Assembly (NCBI RefSeq): GCF_022179805.1
Contig: NZ_BPUO01000011.1
Location: forward strand, 1 to 64,000
Length of the DNA: 64,000 nt
Origin: Cupriavidus pauculus
GTDB lineage: Bacteria; Pseudomonadota; Gammaproteobacteria; Burkholderiales; Burkholderiaceae
Direction of reading: 5' to 3'
A model generated the notes under the pieces. It was not told where the DNA came from. It saw nothing but the letters and a program-made list of their open reading frames with translations, and made no database searches. This document shows positions 1 through 16,667 of the stretch, piece by piece; the first letter of the stretch is position 1, and each line of letters starts with the position of its first letter. Both the position numbers and the translations under genes were made by a program.

Positions 1-65
1 CGTGAAACGACTTTGCGCCGATGATAGTGCGGACTACCCGTGTGAAAGTAGGTCATCGCCAGGCT
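1..65 (+). rRNA. rrf: 5S ribosomal RNA, 3' part
   Basis: The first bases match the conserved 3' half of bacterial 5S rRNA: the CGTGAAACGA element, then CCGATGATAGTGCGG and the GTGAAAGTAGGTCATCG stretch, ending near CAGGCT. The 5' half lies before the window. An intrinsic terminator follows about 12 bases later, so this is the end of an rRNA operon. The exact 3' end (about 63-66) is estimated. Confidence 0.9.
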
Positions 66-76
66 CTTATACCCAG

Positions 77-113
77 AACCCCCAAGCCCGAAAGCTTGGG
101 GGTTTTGCTTTTG
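77..113 (+). terminator. rRNA operon terminator
   Basis: An 11-bp perfect stem (77-87 with 94-104, AACCCCCAAGC/GCTTGGGGGTT) with a 6-nt loop runs into TTTTGCTTTT. This is a classic intrinsic terminator directly after the 5S gene. The following stretch to about 300 shows no gene. Confidence 0.93.
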
Positions 114-300
114 CGCGAGCGAAACGCGCAAGCTCTCGCCCAAGCCGCTGGAATGCCACCTGGCCCGTTTCTGCGGACCCCTATAGGGTGAGAGCGTCGA
201 TTTCAGATCGATGATTCTGGTCCCGGCAAACACGGCCTCAGCGCTGTGATTGCAGGCTTCCAGGGCAAACCGCAAAGCCGCTTACCGACAAGGAAAGCGC

Positions 301-329
301 TTGACAGCCCCGGTAAGTTGCACCATAAT
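301..329 (+). promoter_or_regulatory. Sigma70-type promoter of the tRNA-tuf unit
   Basis: A perfect -35 box TTGACA (301-306), a 17-bp spacer and the -10 box CATAAT (324-329) place the start near 336, a few bases before tRNA-Tyr. The strength of the match fits a stable-RNA and translation-factor promoter. It probably drives the three tRNAs and the first tuf gene. Confidence 0.85.
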
Positions 330-343
330 CACAAGTTCTCTGC

Positions 344-429
344 GGAGAGGTGCCCGAGTGGCTAAAGGGGGCAGACTGTAAATCTGTTGGCTTACGCCTA
401 CGCTGGTTCGAATCCAGCCCTCTCCACCA
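344..429 (+). tRNA. tRNA-Tyr (anticodon GTA)
   Basis: The acceptor arm GGAGAGG (344-350) pairs with CCTCTCC (419-425), followed by discriminator A and encoded CCA (427-429). The anticodon GTA is at 378-380. The 86-nt length reflects the long variable arm of a class II tRNA, as expected for bacterial tRNA-Tyr. First gene of the tRNA-tuf unit. Confidence 0.97.
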
Positions 430-479
430 GAATGCAAGACAGCAACCAGGCGAAAGCCTGTGAAGCAGGAAGTAACCGG

Positions 480-553
480 GCGGGTGTAGCTCAATGGTAG
501 AGCAGAAGCCTTCCAAGCTTACGACGAGGGTTCGATTCCCTTCACCCGCTCCA
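480..553 (+). tRNA. tRNA-Gly (anticodon TCC)
   Basis: Acceptor GCGGGTG (480-486) pairs with CACCCGC (543-549), followed by T and encoded CCA (551-553). The seven-base anticodon loop CTTCCAA carries anticodon TCC at 512-514. T-loop TTCGATT is present. Length 74 nt. Confidence 0.97.
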
Positions 554-590
554 CCGCTTCGGTTGCCGTCGCAATAGTAAGTCAAGTTTC

Positions 591-665
<75 letters not shown>

Positions 666-709
666 TCTATACCCGCACTGGCAATTGCTACCGAGACAGG
701 AGTCGCGAA

Positions 710-1900
710 ATGGCAAAAGAAAAGTTCGAGCGGACCAAGCCGCACGTGAACGTAGGTACGATCGGTCACGTTGACCACGGTAAGACGACGCTGACGGCAG
801 CGATTGCCACGGTGCTGGCCGCGAAGTTCGGTGGTGCAGCCAAGAAGTACGACGAAATCGACGCAGCACCGGAAGAAAAGGCACGCGGTATCACGATCAA
901 CACCGCACACGTGGAATACGAGACGGCCAACCGTCACTACGCCCACGTTGACTGCCCGGGCCACGCTGACTATGTGAAGAACATGATCACGGGCGCTGCG
1001 CAGATGGACGGCGCAATCCTGGTGTGCTCGGCCGCTGACGGCCCGATGCCGCAGACGCGTGAACACATCCTGCTGGCCCGCCAGGTTGGCGTGCCTTACA
1101 TCATCGTGTTCCTGAACAAGTGCGACATGGTGGACGACGCCGAGCTGCTCGAGCTGGTGGAAATGGAAGTGCGCGAGCTGCTGAGCAAGTACGACTTCCC
1201 GGGCGACGACACCCCGATCGTGAAGGGTTCGGCCAAGCTGGCGCTGGAAGGCGACAAGGGCGAGCTGGGCGAAGTGGCGATCATGGCCCTGGCCGACGCA
1301 CTGGACACGTACATCCCGACGCCGGAGCGCGCCGTTGACGGTACGTTCCTGATGCCGGTGGAAGACGTGTTCTCGATCTCGGGCCGCGGTACCGTGGTGA
1401 CCGGTCGTATCGAGCGTGGCGTTGTGAAGGTCGGCGAAGAAATCGAAATCGTGGGTATCCGCCCGACGGTGAAGACGATCTGCACCGGCGTGGAAATGTT
1501 CCGCAAGCTGCTGGACCAAGGTCAAGCTGGCGACAACGTGGGTCTGCTGCTGCGCGGCACGAAGCGCGAAGACGTGGAACGTGGTCAAGTCCTGTGCAAG
1601 CCGGGCTCGATCAAGCCGCACACGCACTTCACGGGTGAGGTGTACATCCTGTCGAAGGACGAAGGTGGCCGTCACACGCCGTTCTTCAACAACTACCGCC
1701 CGCAGTTCTACTTCCGTACGACCGACGTGACTGGCTCGATCGAGCTGCCGAAGGACAAGGAAATGGTCATGCCGGGTGACAACGTGTCGATCACCGTCAA
1801 GCTGATCGCCCCGATCGCCATGGAAGAAGGCCTGCGCTTCGCTATCCGCGAAGGTGGCCGTACCGTCGGCGCCGGCGTTGTGGCAAAGATCCTCGACTGA
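710..1900 (+). CDS. tuf: Elongation factor Tu (first copy)
   Basis: A 396-residue EF-Tu, full family length. It is the GTPase that delivers aminoacyl-tRNA to the ribosomal A site. The N-terminal G domain shows the P-loop GHVDHGKT (about residues 19-26), the switch motif [14 protein letters not shown] and NKCD; domains II and III follow. The ATG at 710 was chosen because it gives the conserved [14 protein letters not shown] start and follows AGACAGGAG; the open frame continues upstream through tRNA-Thr but that part is not coding. The protein is identical to the second copy at 22217-23407, and the genes appear to differ only at a silent position near the start (GCAAAAGAA versus GCAAAGGAA) and in the stop codon (TGA here, TAA there). 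Confidence 0.98.
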   Translation: MAKEKFERTKPHVNVGTIGHVDHGKTTLTAAIATVLAAKFGGAAKKYDEIDAAPEEKARGITINTAHVEYETANRHYAHVDCPGHADYVKNMITGAAQMDGAILVCSAADGPMPQTREHILLARQVGVPYIIVFLNKCDMVDDAELLELVEMEVRELLSKYDFPGDDTPIVKGSAKLALEGDKGELGEVAIMALADALDTYIPTPERAVDGTFLMPVEDVFSISGRGTVVTGRIERGVVKVGEEIEIVGIRPTVKTICTGVEMFRKLLDQGQAGDNVGLLLRGTKREDVERGQVLCKPGSIKPHTHFTGEVYILSKDEGGRHTPFFNNYRPQFYFRTTDVTGSIELPKDKEMVMPGDNVSITVKLIAPIAMEEGLRFAIREGGRTVGAGVVAKILD

Positions 1901-1988
1901 TTCGTCAGTTGAACTGGCGAGCGCGACACCAACCGGTCGCGTTCGTTTGCCAGAGGGGTTGGCTTAATGCCGGCCCCGAAGTTGTTTT

Positions 1989-2064
1989 AGGGGTATAGCT
2001 CAACTGGCAGAGCGTCGGTCTCCAAAACCGAAGGTTGGGGGTTCGATTCCCTCTGCCCCTGCCA
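1989..2064 (+). tRNA. tRNA-Trp (anticodon CCA)
   Basis: Acceptor AGGGGTA (1989-1995) pairs with TGCCCCT (2054-2060), then G and encoded CCA (2062-2064). Anticodon CCA is at 2022-2024. It lies between tuf and secE, its usual place in proteobacteria, and is probably cotranscribed with secE. Confidence 0.97.
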
Positions 2065-2123
2065 AATCAATCAGCCGCGTCGCGAGAAAGAATCGTGACG
2101 CGGCTTAGTCTCGTTTGCGAAAC

Positions 2124-2504
2124 ATGGCTAATCCCAATGTCGAAACCGTAGGCGCCTCGAGCGGCAAGTGGATGCTCGTGGTAGCGGTGCTCCTGGTAGT
2201 TGCCGGAGTCATCGGTTTCTACGCGCTGGCTCAGCAGCCGTCGTACGTCCGTGGCGCCGCTCTCTTTGCGGGCCTCGCGGCTGGCGTCGTCGTGGCTCTG
2301 GTGTCCGCGCCCGGTAAGGACTTTGTTGGATTTGCTCGTGAGTCGTACCGGGAAGTTCGCAAGGTCGTCTGGCCGACGCGCAAGGAAGCTGGCCAGATGA
2401 CTGGCCTCGTGTTTGCCTTTGTGGTGATCATGGCGCTGTTCCTGTGGTCGGCCGACAAGCTCATAGAGTGGGTAATCTTCTCGCTCGTCCTGGGCTGGAA
2501 ATAA
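2124..2504 (+). CDS. secE: Preprotein translocase subunit SecE
   Basis: A 126-residue inner-membrane protein, the clamp subunit of the SecYEG translocon. Two N-terminal hydrophobic helices (about residues 13-34 and 41-64) are followed by the diagnostic amphipathic segment ESYREVRKVVWPTRKEA and a C-terminal membrane helix. The three-helix form is typical of proteobacteria. ATG 2124 gives the family start MANPNVETV; an in-frame TTG nine bases upstream is less likely. nusG follows after 10 bp, so the two genes form an operon. Confidence 0.95.
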   Translation: MANPNVETVGASSGKWMLVVAVLLVVAGVIGFYALAQQPSYVRGAALFAGLAAGVVVALVSAPGKDFVGFARESYREVRKVVWPTRKEAGQMTGLVFAFVVIMALFLWSADKLIEWVIFSLVLGWK

Positions 2505-2514
2505 GAGGTAGCAC

Positions 2515-3096
2515 ATGACGGATAACGCTCAGCAGGAAACCACGGCCGCAGAATCGCCTTCGTCGAAGAAGCGCTGGTACGTGGTGCACGCCTACTCCGG
2601 CATGGAAAAGAGCGTGCAGCGTGCGCTGCAGGAGCGCATCGAGCGCGCAGAGATGCAGGACAAGTTTGGCCGCATCCTCGTGCCCTCGGAAGAAGTCGTC
2701 GAAATCAAGGGCGGCCACAAGTCGGTGACCGAACGTCGTTTCTTCCCTGGCTACGTGCTGGTGGAAATGGAAATGACCGACGAAACGTGGCACCTGGTGA
2801 AGAACACCAGCAAGGTGACCGGTTTCGTGGGTGGTGCACGTAACCGCCCGAGTCCGATTTCGCAGCGCGAAGTCGACAAGATCATGACCCAGATGCAGGA
2901 AGGGGTCGAGAAGCCGCGTCCCAAGACGCTGTTCGAAGTGGGCGAAATGGTGCGCGTCAAGGACGGCCCGTTCACCGACTTCAATGGCAACGTCGAAGAA
3001 GTGAACTACGAAAAGTCGCGCCTGCGCGTGACGGTCACGATCTTCGGACGTGCGACGCCGGTCGAGCTCGAGTTCGGCCAGGTCGAGAAGGTTTAA
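2515..3096 (+). CDS. nusG: Transcription elongation/termination factor NusG
   Basis: A 193-residue protein that binds RNA polymerase, suppresses pausing and couples transcription to Rho or to the ribosome via S10. The NGN domain carries [12 protein letters not shown] (about residues 20-31) and the FPGYVLVEM motif. The C-terminal KOW domain includes [16 protein letters not shown] and the [11 protein letters not shown] strand region. An AGAGGTAG stretch precedes the ATG. Confidence 0.97.
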   Translation: MTDNAQQETTAAESPSSKKRWYVVHAYSGMEKSVQRALQERIERAEMQDKFGRILVPSEEVVEIKGGHKSVTERRFFPGYVLVEMEMTDETWHLVKNTSKVTGFVGGARNRPSPISQREVDKIMTQMQEGVEKPRPKTLFEVGEMVRVKDGPFTDFNGNVEEVNYEKSRLRVTVTIFGRATPVELEFGQVEKV

Positions 3097-3141
3097 GGAT
3101 TTTTGTTTGTTGGCGCCGGATACGGTGCTGGCAGACGGATA

Positions 3142-3162
3142 GGGCGGCCGAAAGGCCTGCCC
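3142..3162 (+). promoter_or_regulatory. Hairpin in the rplKA leader
   Basis: GGGCGGCC-GAAA-GGCCTGCCC forms an 8-bp stem with one bulged T and a GNRA-type tetraloop, in the 165-nt gap between nusG and rplK. The L11 leader of enterobacteria carries the site where L1 represses its own operon. This structure is a candidate for that role, but the match to the L1 binding site was not established. Confidence 0.4.
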
Positions 3163-3261
3163 GAAGAGGAGCGTGAGGCTGTGCCCCGGCATGGCGATAG
3201 CGCGTTACGACTCAACAGGATCTGAATTTCCGAACAGGAACGGATCCGGATTGGAGTAAAG

Positions 3262-3693
3262 ATGGCCAAGAAGATCATTGGCTTTATCAAGCTGCAGATT
3301 CCGGCTGGTAAGGCAAATCCCTCCCCGCCCGTTGGTCCCGCACTGGGTCAGCGTGGTCTGAACATCATGGAGTTCTGCAAGGCGTTCAACGCCCAGACCC
3401 AGGGTATGGAACCCGGTCTGCCGGTGCCGGTGGTGATTACCGCCTTCGCCGACAAGAGCTTCACCTTCGTGATGAAGTCGCCGCCCGCGACCGTGCTGAT
3501 CAAGAAGGCAGCAGGCATCACCAAGGGTTCGCCCAAGCCCCATACCGACAAGGTAGGCAAGATCACCCGCGCCCAGGCTGAAGAAATCGCCAAGGCCAAG
3601 AATGCCGACCTGACCGCCGCCGACATGGACGCCGCCGTGCGTACGATCGCTGGTTCGGCGCGTTCGATGGGCATCACCGTGGAGGGTCTGTAA
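3262..3693 (+). CDS. rplK: 50S ribosomal protein L11
   Basis: A 143-residue protein of the GTPase-associated centre of 23S rRNA. The N-terminal domain shows [20 protein letters not shown], including the proline-rich stretch linked to thiostrepton action. The C-terminal RNA-binding domain ends with the conserved [12 protein letters not shown]. The stop codon is immediately followed by the rplA start, so the two are translationally coupled. Confidence 0.98.
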   Translation: MAKKIIGFIKLQIPAGKANPSPPVGPALGQRGLNIMEFCKAFNAQTQGMEPGLPVPVVITAFADKSFTFVMKSPPATVLIKKAAGITKGSPKPHTDKVGKITRAQAEEIAKAKNADLTAADMDAAVRTIAGSARSMGITVEGL

Positions 3694-4389
3694 ATGGCTA
3701 AGGTTTCCAAGCGCGTCGCCGCCAACAAGGCGAAGATCGAGCGTACCAAGTTCTACCCGATCGACGAGGCCCTGGGCCTGGTCAAGAGCTGCGCCTCGGC
3801 GAAGTTCGACGAATCGATCGACGTGGCCGTGCAACTGGGCATCGACGCCAAGAAGTCGGACCAGGTTGTGCGTGGTTCCGTGGTGCTGCCGGCTGGTACC
3901 GGCAAGTCGGTTCGCGTTGCCGTGTTCGCCCAAGGCGAAAAGGCTGAGGCCGCCAAGGCTGCTGGTGCCGATATCGTCGGTATGGAAGACCTGGCCGAGC
4001 AAGTCAAGGCCGGTAACCTGAACTTCGACGTCGTGATCGCTTCGCCGGACACGATGCGTATCGTCGGTACGCTGGGCCAAATCCTCGGCCCGCGCGGCCT
4101 GATGCCGAACCCGAAGGTTGGCACCGTGACGCCGGACGTGGCCCAGGCAGTGAAGAACGCCAAGGCTGGTCAGGTGCAGTTCCGTGTCGACAAGGCCGGT
4201 ATCATCCACGCCACCATCGGCCGCCGTTCGTTCGAAGACGCAGCGCTGAAGAGCAACCTGAGCGCCCTGCTGGACGCACTGGTCAAGGCCAAGCCGGCAA
4301 CGAGCAAGGGTGTCTACCTGCGCAAGATCGCCGTGTCGTCCACGATGGGCGTTGGCGTTCGCGTCGAACAGACTTCGCTGTCGGCCTAA
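3694..4389 (+). CDS. rplA: 50S ribosomal protein L1
   Basis: A 231-residue protein of the L1 stalk that helps release E-site tRNA and, in characterised bacteria, represses the rplKA mRNA. The signature [16 protein letters not shown] sits in the middle of the protein and [12 protein letters not shown] near the C terminus. It starts directly after rplK with no gap. A 368-bp leader separates it from rplJ. Confidence 0.98.
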   Translation: MAKVSKRVAANKAKIERTKFYPIDEALGLVKSCASAKFDESIDVAVQLGIDAKKSDQVVRGSVVLPAGTGKSVRVAVFAQGEKAEAAKAAGADIVGMEDLAEQVKAGNLNFDVVIASPDTMRIVGTLGQILGPRGLMPNPKVGTVTPDVAQAVKNAKAGQVQFRVDKAGIIHATIGRRSFEDAALKSNLSALLDALVKAKPATSKGVYLRKIAVSSTMGVGVRVEQTSLSA

Positions 4390-4757
4390 GCTGACGGCAA
4401 TCCTCTGACCGGAACCCGATAACGCCGGCTAGGGCAGGAATTGAGGATCGTGGCGATGCCGCGATCGTCGCAAGGCTTTGGGCAGTGGCATCTTCGGCGC
4501 GCATGGCGCACGGGAGATGTTGCTGGTTATCAAAGACCGCTGGTGTTCACACCGCCTTCTGGCAGCGTGGACTTAATCGGTCGGCACATGCGGGGCTTGC
4601 CCCGATGGCAGCCGGCCCGCCAGCGCAGATGGCGCACCCGAAGGGATTGATGATGCCGGAGCAATCCGGTGGATTCGGGCCAATCGGACGCCGTTCGTTT
4701 GGACTGATGTGTCTGCACTGGCCCGCCAGCGCAAGCGCATCGTTTTGGAGCTTAACC
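4390..4757 (+). promoter_or_regulatory. L10 (rplJL) leader region
   Basis: A 368-bp stretch without a gene between rplA and rplJ, where L10(L12)4 autoregulation of translation acts in characterised bacteria. It contains the hairpin CGGGGC-TT-GCCCCG (4591-4604) and an exact 14-bp direct repeat GGCCCGCCAGCGCA at 4614-4627 and 4720-4733. No clear sigma70 promoter was found by eye. Assignment as the L10 leader comes from position, not from a recognised structure. Confidence 0.55.
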
Positions 4758-5279
4758 GTGCCACTTAATATTGAAGATAAGAAGGCCGTCGTTGCTGAGG
4801 TTTCGGCGCAAGTCGCCAAGGCCCAGACCATCGTCGTGGCCGAATATCGCGGCATTGCGGTTGGCGATCTGACCAAGCTGCGTGCCACCGCTCGTCAGCA
4901 AGGCGTGTACCTGCGTGTTCTGAAGAACACGCTGGCCCGTCGTGCTGTCGAAGGTACGTCGTTTGCAGGCCTCGCAGAGCAGATGACGGGTCCGCTGATC
5001 TACGGTATTTCCGAAGATGCAGTGGCCTCGGCCAAGGTTCTGAACGACTTTGCCAAGACCAACGACAAGCTGGTCCTGCGCGCAGGTTCGTACAACGGCA
5101 ACGTTCTCGATGCTGGCGCCGTCAAGGCCCTGGCTTCGATCCCGAGCCGCGAAGAACTGATCTCTCAGCTGCTTGGCGTCATGCAGGCACCGGTGTCGGG
5201 CTTTGCCCGTCTGCTGGCCGCACTGGCTGCCAAGAACGCCGAAGGCGCCCCCGCGGAAGCGGAAGCCCCGGCTGCCTAA
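4758..5279 (+). CDS. rplJ: 50S ribosomal protein L10
   Basis: A 173-residue protein that anchors L7/L12 dimers at the stalk base. It starts at GTG 4758, supported by GGAG at 4747-4750 with a 7-nt spacing and by the family start [12 protein letters not shown]; the open frame continues upstream into the leader. The conserved [15 protein letters not shown] and LKNTLARRA motifs are in the N-terminal RNA-binding domain. The C-terminal helix ([17 protein letters not shown]...) is the L12 dock. Ends with an Ala/Glu-rich tail. Confidence 0.96.
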   Translation: MPLNIEDKKAVVAEVSAQVAKAQTIVVAEYRGIAVGDLTKLRATARQQGVYLRVLKNTLARRAVEGTSFAGLAEQMTGPLIYGISEDAVASAKVLNDFAKTNDKLVLRAGSYNGNVLDAGAVKALASIPSREELISQLLGVMQAPVSGFARLLAALAAKNAEGAPAEAEAPAA

Positions 5280-5339
5280 GCTGTCGCATATACAGATCGC
5301 ATTACCGATCCCGAATCAAATCTAGTAGGAGTAATCCAA

Positions 5340-5714
5340 ATGGCAATCACTAAAGACGACATCCTGGAAGCCGTAGGCGCGATGTCCGTGATGGAACTGA
5401 ACGACCTGGTCAAGGCGTTCGAAGAGAAGTTTGGCGTGTCGGCTGCTGCCATGGCTGTGGCTGCTGCCCCGGGCGCTGGCGGTGCTGCCGCTGCTGAAGA
5501 AAAGACCGAATTCAACGTGATTCTGGCCGAAGTTGGCTCGAACAAGGTTGGCGTGATCAAGGCCGTTCGCGAAATCACCGGTCTGGGCCTGAAGGAAGCC
5601 AAGGACCTGGTCGATGGCGCACCGAAGGCCGTGAAGGAAGGCGTGGACAAGGCTGCTGCCGACGACGCCAAGAAGAAGCTGGAAGACGCCGGCGCGAAGG
5701 TCGAAGTCAAGTAA
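5340..5714 (+). CDS. rplL: 50S ribosomal protein L7/L12
   Basis: A 124-residue stalk protein that recruits translational GTPases. It has an N-terminal dimerisation segment ([22 protein letters not shown]), an Ala/Gly-rich hinge (about residues 37-55) and the globular C-terminal domain ([23 protein letters not shown]). It follows rplJ by 60 bp with AGTAGGAG before its ATG. An attenuator hairpin follows. Confidence 0.98.
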   Translation: MAITKDDILEAVGAMSVMELNDLVKAFEEKFGVSAAAMAVAAAPGAGGAAAAEEKTEFNVILAEVGSNKVGVIKAVREITGLGLKEAKDLVDGAPKAVKEGVDKAAADDAKKKLEDAGAKVEVK

Positions 5715-5749
5715 GTGGTGCCGCGCGTGCCTCTGTGGCACGCAGCAGG

Positions 5750-5786
5750 GGCTGGCAAAGGGAAAATCCCGGCGCCAGCCTTTTTG
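5750..5786 (+). terminator. rplL-rpoB attenuator
   Basis: The outer stem GGCTGGC/GCCAGCC (5750-5756 with 5774-5780) encloses an inner stem GGGA/TCCC (5760-5763 with 5767-5770) and runs into TTTTTG. In enterobacteria partial termination at this position keeps RNA polymerase subunit synthesis below ribosomal protein synthesis. The placement here argues for the same role. Confidence 0.8.
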
Positions 5787-6151
5787 CGCTTGTGAAAGGT
5801 GTGTTTTAAGGCGCACCTCGGCGTGGCGCAAACCGGCCCGGACGGGCTAAATGTGATTCAGGATATGCTTGGCATGCGACAATCCATCGCTGCCCCAGCA
5901 GAAGCCAAACATCAGTGGCACACTAAGTGGTTGCTGATGTTTGTCTTCTGAACCGACTGCAGAAGACAAGTTTGGTCGGGTGCCCCCCGGACGTGTGCAG
6001 GCATTGCGCCGTGCAATGACCACACCGTCCGCAGCGTGCGGGTACCGTCAGCCAGAGGTTGGTAGCGGCCAACCGCCAAATCCCCTCCCAGTCGCTGAAC
6101 ACCTCAGGTGCCGGCCAGGTCCAGCCAGCCCTGCGATGATTCGGAGATCCC
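5787..6151 (+). other. rplL-rpoB intergenic leader, no gene seen
   Basis: About 365 bp after the attenuator without a convincing coding frame. Short frames here show no family resemblance. The rpoB ribosome binding site GGAG is at 6143-6146. No strong sigma70 promoter was recognised by eye, so rpoB expression probably depends on read-through and possibly a weak internal promoter. Confidence 0.5.
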
Positions 6152-10258
<4,107 letters not shown>

Positions 10259-10378
10259 TCCCAGGTTTGATGCGGGTGCCGGGCGATAACCCGGTACCCA
10301 CCAGCGAAGGTTTTCCCACAGGATTGAATGCCGCTGCTCCGGACAAACTCCGGACCGGCGGCGATACAAGGAGTTGCA

Positions 10379-14620
<4,242 letters not shown>

Positions 14621-14647
14621 TCGCTAGCCTCTCAGTAGGTCTGTAGC

Positions 14648-14681
14648 AAAAAGCCCGGCTCGAAAGAGCCGGGCTTTTTTT
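14648..14681 (+). terminator. rpoBC terminator
   Basis: A perfect stem AAAAAGCCCGGCTC/GAGCCGGGCTTTTT (14648-14661 with 14666-14679) with a GAAA tetraloop and a T7 tail. It marks the end of the rplJL-rpoBC unit. Confidence 0.96.
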
Positions 14682-14770
14682 ATGCGCGTTTTAACCGTGC
14701 GAATCTTGCTTCGTGTCAGTAGTCCGGGCGGAGATGGGAGATATGGTTGGTCATCAGAGAGCGATACGCC

Positions 14771-15127
14771 ATGCCATTGCCACTAACTTTCCGGATAGAT
14801 CGATGCAAACGCATCGTCCAGCATATTGTTGTCGCCAGCGGCGTCCTGCCGCTGCCCGCATATGCGGCAGCCGACGATTTCCGGCTTGATCTGACGCCAA
14901 AGCCTTCAACCACCACGGTGGAGGAATATCGCCGTGAGCAATTCGAGCAGCATTACGACTGCCTGGCCGGCCGTGATGACCCGGCGCAGTGCGAGATGCT
15001 CGAGCAGCAGGCGCGGCAAAAGCAGATGGACGCGGTGCGCCAAAGCGCCTCACCAGCGCCGATCACTTCGCCGGAACGGCCAGATGAGTTGCGACAACGC
15101 GGGATCCCGCTGCCAGGAGGTCGGTGA
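14771..15127 (+). CDS. Small secreted protein of unknown function
   Basis: A 118-residue open frame starting at ATG 14771; an in-frame TTG at 14747 with GGGAG upstream is an alternative. The N terminus looks like a signal peptide (basic FRIDRCKR, hydrophobic IVQHIVVASGVLPL, then PAYA|AADD as a likely cleavage site). The mature part is polar, with two cysteines (HYDCLAGRDDPAQCEML) spaced for a possible disulfide, and a Pro-rich tail. I do not recognise the family. It stands alone after the rpoC terminator and is convergent with the hotdog gene. Codon use resembles its neighbours. Confidence 0.6.
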   Translation: MPLPLTFRIDRCKRIVQHIVVASGVLPLPAYAAADDFRLDLTPKPSTTTVEEYRREQFEQHYDCLAGRDDPAQCEMLEQQARQKQMDAVRQSASPAPITSPERPDELRQRGIPLPGGR

Positions 15128-15145
15128 ATGCGCCAGCGAATCAAG

Positions 15146-15613
15146 CTATTGCGGTGCAATCATGACCACAAGACCGCCTACTTCGATCACGGGCTCGTTA
15201 TCGATCAGAATGTTTCCGCCGAACACCACCATGTTTGACCGGAGTCGGTCGATGCGTACGTCGAGCGTCAGCACCGCGTCGTAAGGAATGGGGCGATGCA
15301 GGGTTACGTCGCGCATGACGCCCACCAACGCGTGCGAGGGGGCGCCATCGGGTTGGCTCAGATAGAACAGCGCGACGCCGGCCTGCCCAAATGATTCAAT
15401 CGCCAGCGACGCCGGATAGCTATCCGGCGGGCAGCGGCCAAGGATCGGCGATTCCTGATTGACTACCTTCGTGGCGACGATGTGTTCGTTCGGGCGGAAG
15501 GCTTGAATCGTGTCCATCAGCAGGAACGGATAGCGGTGCGGCAGCAGTTGCCCGATCTCGCGGTGCGTCAGCGCAGGCGCTTCGGGCAGGGCAGGCGCGG
15601 CCGCGATTCGCAT
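15146..15613 (-). CDS. FabZ/ApeP-like hotdog-fold protein
   Basis: About 155 residues resembling 3-hydroxyacyl-ACP dehydratases. The family opening motif is clear (LLPHRYPFLLMD, about residues 24-35), as is the helix glutamate in AIESFGQAG. However, the place where FabZ has the catalytic His (GHFP) reads GRCPPDSYP, so the His appears replaced by Arg. It may be a non-FabZ hotdog such as an ApeP-type dehydratase or thioesterase, or inactive. ATG 15613 was preferred; GTG 15616 is adjacent. It lies downstream of the broken MocR regulator on the same strand. Function is unassigned. Confidence 0.65.
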   Translation of the reverse strand: MRIAAAPALPEAPALTHREIGQLLPHRYPFLLMDTIQAFRPNEHIVATKVVNQESPILGRCPPDSYPASLAIESFGQAGVALFYLSQPDGAPSHALVGVMRDVTLHRPIPYDAVLTLDVRIDRLRSNMVVFGGNILIDNEPVIEVGGLVVMIAPQ

Positions 15614-15785
15614 CACGTAAGCTATTCAACGCGCCGACGCGCTGTACCAGGCCAACTGCGCGATGTGACATTCGGCCAGTCGGGGCGACTACGTCGGCCC
15701 GGCTTTGCACAAGGACAGGCTTGTGCAGAGTGAGGCCGCATTGCGCGGCAATCTGTCTGGCACGCAATAAACGTGGGAGATTGCA

Positions 15786-16464
15786 GAAGCCGGCATATCC
15801 CGGAGACTCCACGACGACGCGGTCGCCATCCTGAATGAGCAGGTCAGCAATCAGATGCAGTGCTTCCTGGACGCCCCCCGACGATCAGTATCTGCTGCGG
15901 CTCGACGGCGAGCGCCCGTGTCGCCGCCAGGTAATCGGCGATCTGCATACGCAGGCCCCAGAGTCCTTCCGCCGGCGTGTATTCGCTGAGCGCGTGCCGC
16001 ATCTGGCGCAGTAGCGGGTTCGAGATGCTGGCCCAGCGTCGAGCGGGAAACGCATCCGGCGCGGGGCGCCCAATCTTGAAGTCGAAACGCACGGGCGAGC
16101 GTGGTGGCATGGCGTGGACGCCGGGCGATGAGACGCCAATGCCGGCCCTGGATGGCATGGCCGCCGCACTGACAATTCGGGAGGTCGGTGCAGGCGCGCG
16201 CGGGGGAGCATCCGCTACGTAGAATCCGCGCCCCGGCTTGCCGCGCAGCAGGCCGGCGTCGGTCAGGCATTCGTAGGCGCCAACCACCGTGTTGCGCGAT
16301 ACATGCAGCATGGCGACGAGGCAGGCGATGGACGGCAGCCTGTCGCCAGGCTGCAACTGGCCGGAGAGGATCAGTTGCTCCACCTGCCGCATGATCCGCC
16401 GCTTGTACGGCTCCGTGCCATCGCGTGCGATCGCGATGGGCAGGGAAAACGAATGGCGCTGCAT
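15786..16464 (-). pseudogene. Frameshifted, truncated MocR-type (GntR + aminotransferase-like) regulator
   Basis: The intact N-terminal part (from ATG 16464) is a GntR winged helix: [20 protein letters not shown], then LQPGDRLPSIACLVAMLHVSRNTV and a YECL...GKPGRGFYV wing. It continues into the start of a class I aminotransferase-like domain (FKIGRPAPDAFPARRW, EYTPAEGLWGLRMQIADYL, ILIVGG). Within a run of six G/C (15874-15879) the frame shifts; removing one base restores GVQEALHLIADLLIQDGDRV and VVVESPGYAGF. After that point (near 15786) the resemblance stops, so the rest of the domain, including the PLP lysine region, is missing. Two independent lesions make a functional regulator unlikely. 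Divergent from recQ. Confidence 0.8.
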
Positions 16465-16667
16465 GGTGTCGTGTGGGGATCGTTTGCGCCATCGTAGGGC
16501 GGGCACGTGCCGTGGCGGTTTGCGCTGGCGCAAGGCCGTGGGAGAGTGGGGCAAATTCTCATGCACGGGTTGGCATGCGTGCCACATCGGAGCGTGCACA
16601 TGGGGCCTGGCTGCCCACGGAGTGGTATGGTTACGCCTTTCCCGGCTTTCCACATCGTTGCTGTCTC

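Noticed and set aside
2-214. Open frame over the 5S rRNA tail and terminator
   Set aside because: Lies on rRNA and a terminator; not coding.
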